DNA of 64,000 bases from Lachnospiraceae bacterium (GTDB taxonomy: Bacteria > Bacillota > Clostridia > Lachnospirales > Lachnospiraceae), in the NCBI GenBank assembly GCA_024699325.1, contig JAILPS010000055.1, positions 1 through 64,000 on the forward strand. Direction: 5' to 3'. Shown piece by piece: positions 43,556 to 60,495 of the stretch. The notes under the pieces are model-generated. The model saw only the letters and a list, made by a program, of their open reading frames with translations. It searched no databases and had not been told where the DNA came from. The position numbers and the translations under genes were made by a program. The first letter of the stretch is position 1. Each line of letters opens with the position of its first letter.

Positions 43556-46500
43556 TTACTCCTCTGACTTCTCGTCAAACTCAAGCTCTAAATCATCGCC
43601 GTCCTCATCCTCATCATCTGAAGAGTAATCATCATCGACAACATCCTCAGTATCTGCTGAGAGTGTGTTTAAGATCTGGTTTAAGAGGTCATCCTGCTTA
43701 GCAGGCTCCTCTGTAACCTCAGGCGCCGGAACAACCAGCTCGGAATTTAAGTGAACATTGCGGTAGTAGTCCATACCTGTACCTGCAGGGATGAGCTTAC
43801 CGATGATAACGTTCTCCTTAAGACCGATAAGGTTATCAATCTTACCATTGATTGAAGCCTCTGTAAGAACCTTAGTTGTCTCCTGGAAGGAAGCGGCTGA
43901 GAGGAATGAATCTGTTGCAAGAGATGCCTTGGTGATACCAAGAAGAACTCTTGAACCCTCTGCAGGCTTCTTGCCCTCAGCAACTAATGCCTCGTTCATC
44001 TCCTCGAAGTCTAAGTAATCCATCTGTGTGCCTGCAATTCTGTCTGAATCGCCTGCATCCTCGATGCGAACCTTCTTCATCATCTGACGAACGATAACCT
44101 CGATGTGCTTATCAGAAATATCAACGGCCTGTGACTGGTAAACCTTCTGTACCTCACGAAGCATGTAGTCCTGTGCGGCACGTGAACCCTTGATCTTCAG
44201 AATATCATGTGGATTAACTGAACCCTCTGTCAGCTCGTCGCCGGCTGCGATGTCGCAGAACTCAGCGTTAGCTATGTCGCTCTTGATGTGTGAGCCGTAA
44301 GGGATGAGGTAAGTCTTGGACTCGCCTGTCTCCTGGTTAGTAACGATGATCTCACGCTTCTTCTTGGTATCCTTAACCTCTGCGCGACCTGCAATCTCTG
44401 AAACGATTGCAAGTCCCTTAGGCTTACGGGCCTCGAAGATCTCCTCTACTCGAGGAAGACCCTGTGTGATATCACCGCCGGCAACACCACCGGTGTGGAA
44501 GGTTCTCATTGTAAGCTGTGTACCAGGCTCACCGATTGACTGTGCGGCAATGATACCGACAGCCTCACCAACCTGTACAGGCTGACCTGTTGCCATGTTT
44601 GAACCATAGCACTTGCTACAGATACCGTTGTGGCACTTACAGCTAAGGATTGTACGAATCTTAACTGTCTTTCTGCCCTGCTTCTCCAGCTCCTTGGCAA
44701 CGGCTGCTGCACGCTTAGGTGTGAGCATGTGGTTAGCCTTGACAATCATTTCGCCTGTCTCTGAGTCGTAGATTGTCTCAGCGATGTAACGTCCTCTCAT
44801 TCTTGTCTCAAGGTTCTCGACAACTGTCTTGCCGTCCTTGAATGCCTTGATCTCCATATAAGGAATGGCCTCAGGACCTTCTGCCTTGATTCTGTCTGCT
44901 CTACAGTCAACCTCCTTGATGATGAGCTCCTGAGAGACATCTACGAGACGTCTTGTCAGGTAACCTGAGTCGGCTGTTCTAAGAGCTGTATCTGAGAGAC
45001 CCTTACGGGCACCGTGTGCGGAAATGAAGTACTCGAGTACGTCAAGACCTTCACGGAAGTTAGACTTAATAGGAAGCTCGATAGTGTGACCTGTTGTATC
45101 TGCCATGAGTCCTCGCATACCAGCTAACTGCTTGATCTGCTTATCAGAACCACGGGCACCAGAGTCTGCCATCATGAATATGTTGTTGTACTTATCAAGA
45201 CCTGTGAGCAGTGCGTGAGTGAGCTCGGCATCTGTTGTCTTCCATGTCTCGATAACGCCCTTGTAGCGCTCCTCCTCTGTGAGAAGTCCACGGCGATATC
45301 TCTTGGAAATCTCCTCAACCTGAGCCTCGGCATCCTTAATCATCTGCTGCTTCTTCTCAGGCACTGTCATATCGCTGACAGAAACTGTCATGGCAGCGAG
45401 AGTAGAGTACTTGTAACCTGTAGCCTTGATCTTGTCGAGCACCTCAGCTGTAACTGTTGCGCCGTGTGCGTTGATGACCTTCTCAAGGATCTTCTTTAAC
45501 TGCTTCTTGCCAACGAGCTCGTCAACCTCAAGCTTCAGCTCGTTGCCAGGGATGCTTCTGTCCACAAGGCCAAGGTCCTGAGGAATGATCTCATTGAACA
45601 GGAAACGACCGTATGTTGACTCGACAACACCCGTGAGAGTTGTTCCATCAGGCATCTCCTTGGTCATACGAACCTTGATGCGTGAGTGGAATACGATGGC
45701 CTTGTTCTCAAATGCGAGAACAGCCTCGTTGAAGTTATGGAAATACATTCCCTCGCCCTTAGAACCAGGTCTCTCCTGTGTCAGATAGTAGATACCAAGG
45801 ACCATATCCTGTGAAGGAACGGCAACAGGCGCTCCATCTGAAGGCTTTAACAGGTTGTTAGGTGAGAGAAGCATGAAACGGCACTCAGCCTGTGCTTCCA
45901 TTGAAAGAGGAAGGTGCACAGCCATCTGGTCTCCATCGAAGTCGGCGTTGAACGCTGTACATACGAGTGGATGAAGCTTGATAGCCTTACCCTCGACAAG
46001 GATTGGCTCGAAAGCCTGAATACCAAGTCTGTGGAGTGTAGGTGCACGGTTAAGCATTACAGGATGCTCCTTGATAACATCCTCGAGAACATCCCAGACG
46101 ATTGGCTGAAGTCTCTCAACCATCTTCTTGGCGTTCTTGATGTTGCTTGCATCGCCATTCTTAACCAGCTCTCTCATAACGAAAGGCTTGAATAACTCGA
46201 TTGCCATCTCCTTAGGGAGACCGCACTGATAAATCTTAAGCTCATGGCCAACGACGATAACTGAACGTCCGGTGTAGTCAACTCGCTGACCGAGGAGGGT
46301 CTGACGGAAACGTCCCTGCTTACCCTTTAACAGATCTGAAAGTGACTTAAGTGCACGGTTGCCAGGTCCTGTCACAGGACGTCCTCTACGACCGTTGTCG
46401 ATAAGGGCATCAACCGCCTCCTGAAGCATACGCTTCTCGTTGCGGACGATGATCTCTGGTGCGCCAATCTCTAAGAGCTTAGCAAGTCTGTTGTTTCTGT

Positions 46501-47311
46501 TGATAATACGGCGATAGAGATCGTTAAGATCACTTGTCGCAAAACGTCCACCGTCGAGCTGAACCATAGGACGCAGATCCGGAGGAATAACCGGAACCAC
46601 ATTCATGATCATCCACTCAGGACGGTTTCCAGAGTTCTTGAAGGCCTCAACAACCTCAAGTCTCTTGATTATACGAACTCTCTTCTGTCCGTTAGCATTC
46701 TCGAGCTGTGCTCTTAAGTCTGCTGCGTCAGCATCAAGGTCGATAGCTTTGAGAAGTGTCTGGATAGCCTCAGCACCCATGCCGACCTTAAAGCTTCCGT
46801 AGCCGTACTTCTCGATTGCCTCATTGTACTCTGTCTCTGACAGAACCTGCTTCTCAGCTAAGTCTGTAGTTCCCTTGTCCAGCACGATGTATGCTGCGAA
46901 ATAGAGAACCTTGTCAAGATTCTTAGGTGATACGTCAAGGATAAGTCCCATTCTGCTTGGGATACCCTTAAAATACCAAATATGTGATACAGGTGCAGCG
47001 AGCTCGATATGTCCCATACGCTCTCTACGAACGTTTGACTTGGTAACCTCAACGCCACATCTGTCGCAGATTACGCCCTTATAGCGAATCTTCTTGTATT
47101 TACCGCAGTGGCACTCCCAGTCCTTGCTAGGTCCGAAAATGCGCTCGCAGAACAAACCATCCTTCTCAGGCTTAAGTGTACGATAATTGATGGTCTCAGG
47201 CTTGGTAACCACGCCTCTTGACCATGAACGAATCTTCTCAGGTGATGCGAGATTAATTCTAATAGAATCGAATATAAGCGGCTGATAGGTTTCATTATTC
47301 ATTTCAGGCAT
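43556..47311 (-). CDS. rpoC: RNA polymerase beta' subunit
   Basis: A 1251-residue subunit. The N-terminal zinc site is [23 protein letters not shown] (~68-90). The catalytic Mg motif is [17 protein letters not shown] (~456-472), the trigger-loop region carries [32 protein letters not shown], and a second zinc site lies in [13 protein letters not shown]. The C-terminal tail is very acidic ([15 protein letters not shown]...). AAGGGAG precedes the start. It follows rpoB after 94 bases containing two stem-loops. Confidence 0.98.
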   Translation of the reverse strand: MPEMNNETYQPLIFDSIRINLASPEKIRSWSRGVVTKPETINYRTLKPEKDGLFCERIFGPSKDWECHCGKYKKIRYKGVICDRCGVEVTKSNVRRERMGHIELAAPVSHIWYFKGIPSRMGLILDVSPKNLDKVLYFAAYIVLDKGTTDLAEKQVLSETEYNEAIEKYGYGSFKVGMGAEAIQTLLKAIDLDADAADLRAQLENANGQKRVRIIKRLEVVEAFKNSGNRPEWMIMNVVPVIPPDLRPMVQLDGGRFATSDLNDLYRRIINRNNRLAKLLEIGAPEIIVRNEKRMLQEAVDALIDNGRRGRPVTGPGNRALKSLSDLLKGKQGRFRQTLLGQRVDYTGRSVIVVGHELKIYQCGLPKEMAIELFKPFVMRELVKNGDASNIKNAKKMVERLQPIVWDVLEDVIKEHPVMLNRAPTLHRLGIQAFEPILVEGKAIKLHPLVCTAFNADFDGDQMAVHLPLSMEAQAECRFMLLSPNNLLKPSDGAPVAVPSQDMVLGIYYLTQERPGSKGEGMYFHNFNEAVLAFENKAIVFHSRIKVRMTKEMPDGTTLTGVVESTYGRFLFNEIIPQDLGLVDRSIPGNELKLEVDELVGKKQLKKILEKVINAHGATVTAEVLDKIKATGYKYSTLAAMTVSVSDMTVPEKKQQMIKDAEAQVEEISKRYRRGLLTEEERYKGVIETWKTTDAELTHALLTGLDKYNNIFMMADSGARGSDKQIKQLAGMRGLMADTTGHTIELPIKSNFREGLDVLEYFISAHGARKGLSDTALRTADSGYLTRRLVDVSQELIIKEVDCRADRIKAEGPEAIPYMEIKAFKDGKTVVENLETRMRGRYIAETIYDSETGEMIVKANHMLTPKRAAAVAKELEKQGRKTVKIRTILSCKCHNGICSKCYGSNMATGQPVQVGEAVGIIAAQSIGEPGTQLTMRTFHTGGVAGGDITQGLPRVEEIFEARKPKGLAIVSEIAGRAEVKDTKKKREIIVTNQETGESKTYLIPYGSHIKSDIANAEFCDIAAGDELTEGSVNPHDILKIKGSRAAQDYMLREVQKVYQSQAVDISDKHIEVIVRQMMKKVRIEDAGDSDRIAGTQMDYLDFEEMNEALVAEGKKPAEGSRVLLGITKASLATDSFLSAASFQETTKVLTEASINGKIDNLIGLKENVIIGKLIPAGTGMDYYRNVHLNSELVVPAPEVTEEPAKQDDLLNQILNTLSADTEDVVDDDYSSDDEDEDGDDLELEFDEKSEE

Positions 47312-47318
47312 TATGATC

Positions 47319-47386
47319 TCCCTTCTGATCTTAGCTATGTGCCGGGGCAGCGCCCCGGCGCCTTAATTCCTGTCAATCGACAGGAT
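47319..47386 (-). other. Stem-loops in the rpoB-rpoC spacer
   Basis: Two hairpins without T-runs: CCTGTC-GATT-GACAGG and GCCGGGGC-GCT-GCCCCGGC (plus ~47341-47359). They are likely mRNA-processing or stability structures rather than terminators, as rpoC has no promoter of its own in view. Confidence 0.5.
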
Positions 47387-47405
47387 CAGATGTCAAAAAT
47401 AATTA

Positions 47406-51371
<3,966 letters not shown>

Positions 51372-51469
51372 GAACGCTGTCACCCCGTTTTCATATTTTT
51401 AGCTTTTTGTCGTCACAGGCCGCAAAAAAATGCGCAAAGAACCCCCATGGCGGCAAAAATGCACACTAC

Positions 51470-51498
51470 AGAATATCACAGGTTGTCCACGAAGTCAA
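51470..51498 (-). promoter_or_regulatory. Promoter of rpoBC
   Basis: TTGACT (51493-51498), 17-base spacer, TATTCT (51470-51475). A ~95-base leader with a GCCGC...GCGGC stem and internal T-rich tract follows. Confidence 0.65.
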
Positions 51499-51558
51499 GC
51501 GCGAATTCACATAATTTTAATGTTAGTCTTTTCTTTTCACAGGTCGCTAAAAAAGTGC

Positions 51559-51582
51559 AAAAAACCGGCGCCAAAGCGCCGG
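51559..51582 (-). terminator. Terminator of the sortase gene
   Basis: Hairpin CCGGCGCTTTGGCGCCGG followed by six T residues, 17 bases after the stop codon. Confidence 0.92.
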
Positions 51583-51599
51583 CATAATTCAATAGTTTA

Positions 51600-52586
51600 T
51601 CAGTTTGCAGCGTATACATCTCTCAGAATAGCATTTACAATATATCTCTCCGTGGCATCCTCTGTACAAGTGTAGAGGGTGAGCAGTCTGTCCTCCTCGG
51701 TCACCTCAACGTTCGTGTCATACCAGTTGAGGGAATTGATGGTCTCCATGACCATGTCGTAGCTTGCATACGGGCTGAAGATATATCCGTTTGCAGGGTG
51801 CTGACAGAAGGAGAACATCTCATAGACATAGATATTGCCGCCCATGTAAATGTAGACATATGGATACTCTCTGAAATACTCCTCATTCTTGTAGTTTAAG
51901 AGCGCACCAAACATGGAGCCGTCCTTGCGGTCGTGTCCCCAGATTACGGAGCTGAAGCTTCCGAGAGGATCCTCCCTGTTGGTTCTGTAGTCAAAACAGA
52001 TGGAACCGGCCATGCTCTCAGTGTTTCTGTAGGTGTATCTGAGATAGTGCTCGTTGTCCTCTCCCAAAACCACAGGATACTTAATCGTTGTGTCATTGTT
52101 GCTTCCCGGGATATATAAGTAGCACACATAGTCAGAGTTTACAGACTTAAAATACTCCTCGTCAACTGAGAACTGGATTTTCGGAACAGTCTCCTTATTC
52201 ACAGGGTTGATCACGATGACCTCGCCCTGGGCGTCGGTCACAGTCTCCTCAGGCTCTGATTCGCCGGTGTTCTGGTTGACAGGCTTGGTCTCCGTGGATA
52301 TCACAACTCCGCCTTCCTTCTCTACCTGCTCATACTCCCTCTGGATGCTGTAGTAGTCCCAGCCATATATCGCCAGTCCGGTTGCCGCATATGCAAATGC
52401 TCCGAGAGCCGCGCAAAATACAACCTTCCTGACCATCTCTATCACAAGCTGTGCAGTTGTCAGCTTATCATTTTCATCTAAAACAGCCTCCTCGGCTGCC
52501 TTAAGCTCTGCCTCGTCAGTCTGAACGGTTTTGACAGCGTCCGCCTTCTTCCTGACCGCCTTCTTCTTAACCTTCTCTGCCATCAT
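51600..52586 (-). CDS. Class B sortase
   Basis: A 328-residue membrane transpeptidase. A lysine-rich cytoplasmic N-terminus (1-50) is followed by one transmembrane helix (~52-74), an extracytoplasmic linker and the sortase barrel (~130-328). Catalytic residues are His218 (VIWGHDRKDGSMFGAL), Cys307 in TLYTCT and Arg314 in ATERYIV. Sequence and the long helix region fit the SrtB group. No obvious LPXTG/NPQTN substrate gene is adjacent, so it probably acts on proteins encoded elsewhere, possibly including tail-anchored proteins such as the one at 58363-58881. Confidence 0.92.
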   Translation of the reverse strand: MMAEKVKKKAVRKKADAVKTVQTDEAELKAAEEAVLDENDKLTTAQLVIEMVRKVVFCAALGAFAYAATGLAIYGWDYYSIQREYEQVEKEGGVVISTETKPVNQNTGESEPEETVTDAQGEVIVINPVNKETVPKIQFSVDEEYFKSVNSDYVCYLYIPGSNNDTTIKYPVVLGEDNEHYLRYTYRNTESMAGSICFDYRTNREDPLGSFSSVIWGHDRKDGSMFGALLNYKNEEYFREYPYVYIYMGGNIYVYEMFSFCQHPANGYIFSPYASYDMVMETINSLNWYDTNVEVTEEDRLLTLYTCTEDATERYIVNAILRDVYAAN

Positions 52587-52675
52587 GTCCCCTTAAATGT
52601 GCGTTAATTTTGCGTTTGATTGTAACTAGTTTTTTAGTGTAGCGTAAAACACAGAGTTTTTCAACAAAATTTTCA

Positions 52676-52708
52676 TAAAAAAATTCCCGGCAGATAACTG
52701 CCGGGAAT
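52676..52708 (-). terminator. Terminator of the aldolase gene
   Basis: Hairpin ATTCCCGGCAG...CTGCCGGGAAT followed by a T-run, 20 bases after the stop codon. Confidence 0.92.
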
Positions 52709-52728
52709 AATAAGCTTATATAACAGGA

Positions 52729-53598
52729 TTACTCTGCCTTGCCAGCTGAACCGAAAGCCTTGCAAAGCTCAACAACCTTAGCTGTGATAGCATCGCAGCC
52801 TGGCTTAAGAACCTTACGAGGATCGTAGCCCTTGCCTGATAAGTCCTTCTTCTCCTCGAAGTACTTACGTGTGGCAGCTGTGAACTCAAGCTGAAGCTCT
52901 GTGTTGATGTTAACCTTAGAAACACCAAGTGTTACAGCCTTGTGTACCTGATCAAATGGAATACCTGAACCGCCGTGAAGAACGAGTGGCTTGCCGTTTA
53001 CAGCCTTGTCGATCTCGTCAAGTCTCTCGAAGCTTAAGCCCTTCCAGTCTGCCGGGTATGGTCCGTGGATGTTGCCGATACCAGCTGCAAGGAAGTCTAC
53101 ACCAAGCTCTGCTACAATCTTGCACTCTGCAGGATCTGCAAGCTCACCGTTAGATGTAACGCCGTCCTCTGTACCGCCGATGCCACCAACCTCGCACTCT
53201 ACAGAAATGCCCTTAGAATGTGCAAGAGCGATGATCTCCTTAGACTTAGCTACGTTCTCGTCGAAGTCAAAGTGTGAACCGTCGAACATGATAGATGTGA
53301 AACCAACCTCGATGCACTTCTTAGCGCCCTCGAATGTACCATGGTCAAGGTGAAGAGCTACAGGAACTGTGATGCCCATTGAGTCATAAAGATTCTTAAC
53401 AAGGTCTACTACTGTCTTGAAGCCGCCCATGTACTTAGCTGCGCCCTCTGAAACCTGGATGATTGTTGGAGACTTAGCCTCCTGAACACCAGCAAGGATG
53501 CACTTGGTCCACTCAAGATTGTTTGTGTTGAAAGCAGGGATCGCATAATGTCCAGCGTGTGCATCATCGATCATCTTCTTAGCAGATACTAATGCCAT
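52729..53598 (-). CDS. fba: Fructose-bisphosphate aldolase, class II
   Basis: A 289-residue zinc-dependent glycolytic aldolase. ALVSAKKMIDDAHAGHYAIPAFNTNNLEW opens it, with zinc ligands and catalytic Asp in VPVALHLDHGTFEGAKKCIEVGFTSIMFDGSHFDFDEN. EVGGIGGTED, GIGNIHGPYPADWKGLSFERL and VLHGGSGIPFDQVHKAVTLGVSKVNINTELQ are further landmarks. Start ATG 53596-53598 has GGAGG upstream; the open frame extends 18 codons farther without a binding site. It is a single-gene transcript. Strong codon bias. Confidence 0.97.
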   Translation of the reverse strand: MALVSAKKMIDDAHAGHYAIPAFNTNNLEWTKCILAGVQEAKSPTIIQVSEGAAKYMGGFKTVVDLVKNLYDSMGITVPVALHLDHGTFEGAKKCIEVGFTSIMFDGSHFDFDENVAKSKEIIALAHSKGISVECEVGGIGGTEDGVTSNGELADPAECKIVAELGVDFLAAGIGNIHGPYPADWKGLSFERLDEIDKAVNGKPLVLHGGSGIPFDQVHKAVTLGVSKVNINTELQLEFTAATRKYFEEKKDLSGKGYDPRKVLKPGCDAITAKVVELCKAFGSAGKAE

Positions 53599-53650
53599 TT
53601 TAAATTCCTCCAATATGTGTTTGAATTTGTGAATTATTTCACAGTTAGAC

Positions 53651-53679
53651 ATTATAAACCACTTTTTCCAAAATGGAAA
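53651..53679 (-). promoter_or_regulatory. Probable promoter of fba
   Basis: TTTCCA (53674-53679), 17-base spacer, TATAAT (53651-53656). The spacer contains a small TTTCCA/TGGAAA palindrome. Confidence 0.45.
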
Positions 53680-53700
53680 TAGGAAAATATCATTTTAATG

Positions 53701-54327
53701 TCAGTTTTTTATCAAATTACCGCGATTATAACGCCTGTTTAGAAGTATTAGCGCCATCACCGTCATATAAAGAGTGAGAGCCGATATGGTGTACACCTCA
53801 AGTGTTGTGGTTATGATGCCGTATTTGACCACGAGAAGCGCCGCGCCGCTAAGCCCAGCCACCAGGAAAATGCTCATGATAACCATGGACTTAACGCCCC
53901 TTCTAAGCATCCTTATCGTCACCGCAATCAAACCGCCCGCCAGGCACAGAGGCGCATTTAACGAGCAGGCAATGTGGGCATTTGAGCAGAACGATGTCTT
54001 CGCCTCCTGCTGGTAGGGAATGTTTACGCCGACCACCAGGAAGGCTCCGGCAAGCACGGCCGCCACGGTGACCCCCGCAAGCCTTTCCCCTGAAATAAAC
54101 CTTATATACAGAAGAAATCCCACAAACACCACCGCGGTGATAATCCCCCATATAAGCAGCTCCATCTCGTGTCCGCTCCAGAAGCACACCACTGACAGAT
54201 TGTAAGCTGTCCAGTCATCGTAGGGCGGAAGGTTCCCAAGATGCACCGTATAATATATCAGATAGGCCGCCACCCCATCAAGGGCGATGAGTGGCAGCAG
54301 CATTTTAATGTAATTCTTCCCCTTCAT
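53701..54327 (-). CDS. Six-helix membrane protein, function unknown
   Basis: A 208-residue protein with six predicted hydrophobic helices. The first extracytoplasmic loop contains HLGNLPPYDDWTAYNLSVVCFWSGHEME, and a later loop NIPYQQEAKTSFCSNAHIACSLNAPLC has three Cys and a His. I do not recognise the family. The arrangement recalls small heme- or disulfide-related membrane proteins and DUF998-like proteins, without a firm match. It begins nine bases after the beta-galactosidase stop and is probably co-transcribed. Confidence 0.6.
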   Translation of the reverse strand: MKGKNYIKMLLPLIALDGVAAYLIYYTVHLGNLPPYDDWTAYNLSVVCFWSGHEMELLIWGIITAVVFVGFLLYIRFISGERLAGVTVAAVLAGAFLVVGVNIPYQQEAKTSFCSNAHIACSLNAPLCLAGGLIAVTIRMLRRGVKSMVIMSIFLVAGLSGAALLVVKYGIITTTLEVYTISALTLYMTVMALILLNRRYNRGNLIKN

Positions 54328-54336
54328 ATGTCACGC

Positions 54337-57405
<3,069 letters not shown>

Positions 57406-57417
57406 CTAAAACATAAA

Positions 57418-57951
57418 TTATTTCACTTCAAATCTCAGAAGCTCGCAGTTTTCCATATTATATTCGTAGATGTCGTCGTTGCTCATATCCACAAAATACG
57501 TCCTCATGGCGCGTCCAAGCGTCCCGTGGCACACAAAGAGCACGCTCTCGTCAGGATGCTTATCCCTCATGTCCTCGATCAGGCCGTACGCCCTGTGGCA
57601 CAGCTGCAAAAACGAATCCCCTCCGGGCTGCTTCACTCCCAGGTTTTTCTTGGCAAACTGAAATGTGGGGTCGAGTCTTGGCACGCCCTCGCACTCCCCA
57701 AAATTATGCTCTATAAGCCTGGGCTCTATCTCGTAGTCAAGCCCCGTGCCCATAAGAGCCAGTTCGGCCGTCTCTATGGCGCGCTTAAGCGGAGATACGT
57801 AGACCTTGTCAATGTGGACCTGGCGGATTTTCTCCCCCAGCGCCCTGGCCTGCTCTCTTCCGTAGTCCGTGAGCATTCCCTCGCTCACCCCACACACCCT
57901 GTCCTGCACGTTGTAATCAGTCTGGCCGTGTCTTGCAATATATAATATCAT
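57418..57951 (-). CDS. Histidine phosphatase family protein
   Basis: A 177-residue phosphoglycerate-mutase-like phosphatase. The phospho-acceptor His8 lies in LYIARHGQTDYN, with SPLKRAIETAE (~53-63), the acid/base Glu in HNFGECEG and the second His in VLFVCHGTLGRAM. Substrates in this family range from sugar phosphates to cobalamin precursors and cannot be told from sequence. AGGAG precedes the start. It lies 21 bases upstream of lacZ and may share its transcript. Confidence 0.9.
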   Translation of the reverse strand: MILYIARHGQTDYNVQDRVCGVSEGMLTDYGREQARALGEKIRQVHIDKVYVSPLKRAIETAELALMGTGLDYEIEPRLIEHNFGECEGVPRLDPTFQFAKKNLGVKQPGGDSFLQLCHRAYGLIEDMRDKHPDESVLFVCHGTLGRAMRTYFVDMSNDDIYEYNMENCELLRFEVK

Positions 57952-58051
57952 GTCCTGCTCCTAACCATAATTAATCACCTTCCATTATATAATATCGCTC
58001 GACTTATAGGCAACACCAAAATAAGAAATAAATATGAATGGGGAGGAAAAT

Positions 58052-58095
58052 GATAAAGAGCAAGCCGCTTCGCGCTTCGCGCTCCCGCGCCTTGC
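58052..58095 (+). repeat. 44-base direct repeat, copy 1
   Basis: Differs from 58119-58162 at one position. It is GC-rich, with repeated CTTCGCGC and inverted GCAAG/CTTGC ends. Confidence 0.9.
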
Positions 58096-58118
58096 TTATC
58101 TCTGCCCACTACCTACGT

Positions 58119-58162
58119 GATAAAAAGCAAGCCGCTTCGCGCTTCGCGCTCCCGCGCCTTGC
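58119..58162 (+). repeat. 44-base direct repeat, copy 2
   Basis: Second copy, 67 bases after the first, directly abutting the long hairpin at 58164-58217. Confidence 0.9.
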
Positions 58163-58294
58163 CAACATTCATTCCGTGCCTATGTGATGCTTCGCATCAC
58201 GGCACGTCATGAATGTTAGCTCCTCTAGAACAAGGGCCATCCTTGATGCAAGCATCAGGATGGCCCTTGTTCTGATGAGACTTTATCACTCACG

Positions 58295-58330
58295 AAAAAG
58301 ACCCCCGAGAGATAACATCCCGGGGATCTT
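58295..58330 (-). terminator. Terminator of the small secreted protein gene
   Basis: Hairpin AAGATCCCCGGG...CTCGGGGGTCTT followed by a T-run, 33 bases after the stop codon. Confidence 0.85.
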
Positions 58331-58362
58331 GAAAGTTTGATTTAATTATGATCTATGATCAA

Positions 58363-58881
58363 TTATGCACGCTTCTTAGAAGCAACCATAGCAACACCTG
58401 CTACAGCAACGATAGCTGCAAGGTAAGCGATAGGAGCAACGTCTGCTGTATCAGAAGATGCTGTGTTGAAAACTACATTTGAGATTGTAACTGTCTCGCC
58501 GTCAACCCATGACTGGATCTGAACCTTTGCAAAATTCTCACAAGCTGAAGTAAATGTTACAGGAATATGAACTGTGAATGATCCATCAGCGTTAGCTGTG
58601 TAGTTATCCTCGCTAAGAGTAACTGCATCCCACGCCCAACCATCATCTGCTGATGATACCTCATAGCATCCGTTTGGAAGATCATCAAAGCCTGTACATA
58701 CGATGTCAACTGATGTAATAGTTGTGATATCAGAAACAGATGCACCTGGGTTGATGAATGAACCCCACTCATCAGACTGACCAAATGTGCCATAGTCTAC
58801 TGTTCCCTGTCCTGCAAATGCTGTGCATGCTAAAGCTGCTGTCATAGCTGTTGCTAAAGCAACTGTCATAAACTTCTTCAT
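58363..58881 (-). CDS. Small secreted protein with C-terminal membrane anchor
   Basis: A 172-residue protein. A clear signal peptide (MKKFMTVALATAMTAALACTAFA, ~1-23) precedes a ~115-residue polar domain with many aromatic and acidic residues and DGSFTVHIPV-type beta strands. It ends with a hydrophobic helix and KKRA (VAPIAYLAAIVAVAGVAMVASKKRA, ~148-172). The tail looks like a sorting-signal tail, but no LPXTG is present; the preceding residues read DTADVAPI. The domain resembles the beta-sandwich units of the lipoprotein at 60496-62241 in style. Function unknown. It has its own promoter and AGGAGG site. Confidence 0.78.
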   Translation of the reverse strand: MKKFMTVALATAMTAALACTAFAGQGTVDYGTFGQSDEWGSFINPGASVSDITTITSVDIVCTGFDDLPNGCYEVSSADDGWAWDAVTLSEDNYTANADGSFTVHIPVTFTSACENFAKVQIQSWVDGETVTISNVVFNTASSDTADVAPIAYLAAIVAVAGVAMVASKKRA

Positions 58882-58925
58882 TATAATTCCCTCCTAGAAA
58901 TTGAGTTTGTATAAATACAATTAGA

Positions 58926-58954
58926 ATACTAACATGTTTGTAATATTTTTGCAA
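58926..58954 (-). promoter_or_regulatory. Promoter of the small secreted protein gene
   Basis: TTGCAA (58949-58954), 17-base spacer, TAGTAT (58926-58931). Confidence 0.6.
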
Positions 58955-59106
58955 CATATTTTTCGTGTACAAATTGACATTTTTTTTAAATGTTTTTGTG
59001 CATTATCACATAATGTGCCATTAAATAGCACAAGATTTGCACGATTTTGGCAAAAACGCCCCGAAATCATCAAAAAGGCTCATATGCTTACCTATAAACG
59101 TTTTCG

Positions 59107-60414
59107 TCACACATCCTTAAATTCCACATTAATTGTTACACCTAAATTTTTTATGTGCATTTTGTACAACTGTTTCAGCACCTCAACCAGCGAATCCACA
59201 TCCTCACGACCTGCAGTCTCATACGGAGAGTGCATAGCAAGCTGTGCAAGTCCCACATCCACGGTTGCAACGCTCACGCTGTAGTTTAGGAGATTGCCAA
59301 GAGTGCTTCCGCCAGGCATATCAGGTCTGTTCTCGAAGCACTGGTACTTAACCCCTGCCTCCTCACACACCTTGATAAACAGGGCCCTTGAGTAGGCGTC
59401 CGACGCGTACTTCTGCGAGGCGTTCTTCTTAATCACCACGCCGCCGTTTAAATAGCAGCGGTTATTAGGATCTGTAAGCTCCGGGAAGTTAGGGTGCACG
59501 GCGTGTGCGTTGTCTGCAGAAACATTTAGCGAGTTGGCGATCATCCTTCTGAAGGCGTCGTCGCCGCCGTAAAGCGCGCTGACTCTCTTTAATACATCCG
59601 CCATAAATGTGGAGCATGCCCCCTGTCTGGTCAGACTTCCGACCTCCTCGTTGTCAAATATGGCCAGAACCTGCACATTTTTAGCCTCGTCAGAATCCAC
59701 AAAAGCCTTCGCCCCTGCATATGCGCACATGAGATCGTCAAGTCTTGACCCTGAGAGGAACTCCTCGTTTGCGCCCCACAGCCTGCATTTGTCGCGGTTG
59801 TAGGTGAATAGATCCGTGCTCACGATATCCTGTGCCTCCACCTCCAGGCTCTCGGCGACTAACCTCTTAAGCGCGCCCTTCTCACACTCTCCTCCAAACA
59901 ACGGCACCATGTCCACATTTTTCTTGTATTCATGGCCATCATTTGCCTTCCTGTCCATATGTATGGCAAGACTTGGAAACATGAGAATATCTCTGTCAAT
60001 GTTTACCAGGCGCATCTCTAAACCGCTGTTGGTCCTCACATACGCTCTTCCCGCCACGCTCACAGGTCTGTCAAACCAGGGCGCCATGAGCATTCCGCCG
60101 TAGCCCTCGACGCTTATTCTTGTGTATTTTCCGAGAACATCTGACTCCGGGTTTTCCTTAACCTTAAAACATGGGCTGTCACAGTGCGCGCTGACCATCA
60201 TGAAACCACAGGCCTCGCCCTCAGGTATCCTGAAGGCGATCAGAGACGAATCGTTCCTCGTCGTGTAGTATCTGCCCCCTGCCTGAAGGTGCCAGACATC
60301 ACCCTCGTTAAGCCTCACAAACCCAGCCTTATCAAGCATAAGAGCCACATTTCTTACAGCGTAAAAATTCACAGGACTCCTGTCTATAAAATCCATCATT
60401 TCTCTCTCAAACAT
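59107..60414 (-). CDS. M18-family aminopeptidase
   Basis: A 435-residue metallo-aminopeptidase. MVSAHCDSPCFKVKENPES carries the first zinc His and the neighbouring Asp. LWGANEEFLSGSRLDDLMCAY, AIFDNEEVGSLTRQGA with the catalytic Glu pair, and SADNAHAVHPNFPE follow; the last ~100 residues include CEEAGVKYQCFENRPDMPGGSTLGN. It is probably specific for acidic N-terminal residues as in aspartyl aminopeptidases. Start ATG 60412-60414 (MFEREMMDF) has GGGAGG upstream; the open frame extends 23 codons further through the preceding terminator. Confidence 0.94.
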   Translation of the reverse strand: MFEREMMDFIDRSPVNFYAVRNVALMLDKAGFVRLNEGDVWHLQAGGRYYTTRNDSSLIAFRIPEGEACGFMMVSAHCDSPCFKVKENPESDVLGKYTRISVEGYGGMLMAPWFDRPVSVAGRAYVRTNSGLEMRLVNIDRDILMFPSLAIHMDRKANDGHEYKKNVDMVPLFGGECEKGALKRLVAESLEVEAQDIVSTDLFTYNRDKCRLWGANEEFLSGSRLDDLMCAYAGAKAFVDSDEAKNVQVLAIFDNEEVGSLTRQGACSTFMADVLKRVSALYGGDDAFRRMIANSLNVSADNAHAVHPNFPELTDPNNRCYLNGGVVIKKNASQKYASDAYSRALFIKVCEEAGVKYQCFENRPDMPGGSTLGNLLNYSVSVATVDVGLAQLAMHSPYETAGREDVDSLVEVLKQLYKMHIKNLGVTINVEFKDV

Positions 60415-60430
60415 AAAAACCTCCCAACAC

Positions 60431-60466
60431 AAAAAAGAAAGCCCGTGGATCTCTCCACAGGCTTTC
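60431..60466 (-). terminator. Terminator of the lipoprotein gene
   Basis: Hairpin GAAAGCCTGTGGA...TCCACGGGCTTTC followed by six T residues, 29 bases after the stop codon. Confidence 0.9.
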
Positions 60467-60495
60467 ATTATGCCATAAGGCAATTATTTCGTCAA

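Larger units (their letters stand above)
57952..58294. repeat. Palindrome- and repeat-rich spacer
   Basis: No gene. Right to left it holds a 47-base near-perfect palindrome (58227-58273; arms AGAACAAGGGCCATCC), a ~54-base long hairpin (58164-58217; arms AACATTCAT, CCGTGCC, GTGATGC), and two 44-base direct repeats (58052-58095 and 58119-58162, one mismatch), each able to fold through GCAAG/CTTGC ends. A TATAAT-like promoter for the phosphatase lies near 57985. The palindromes lack T-runs. Confidence 0.8.
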
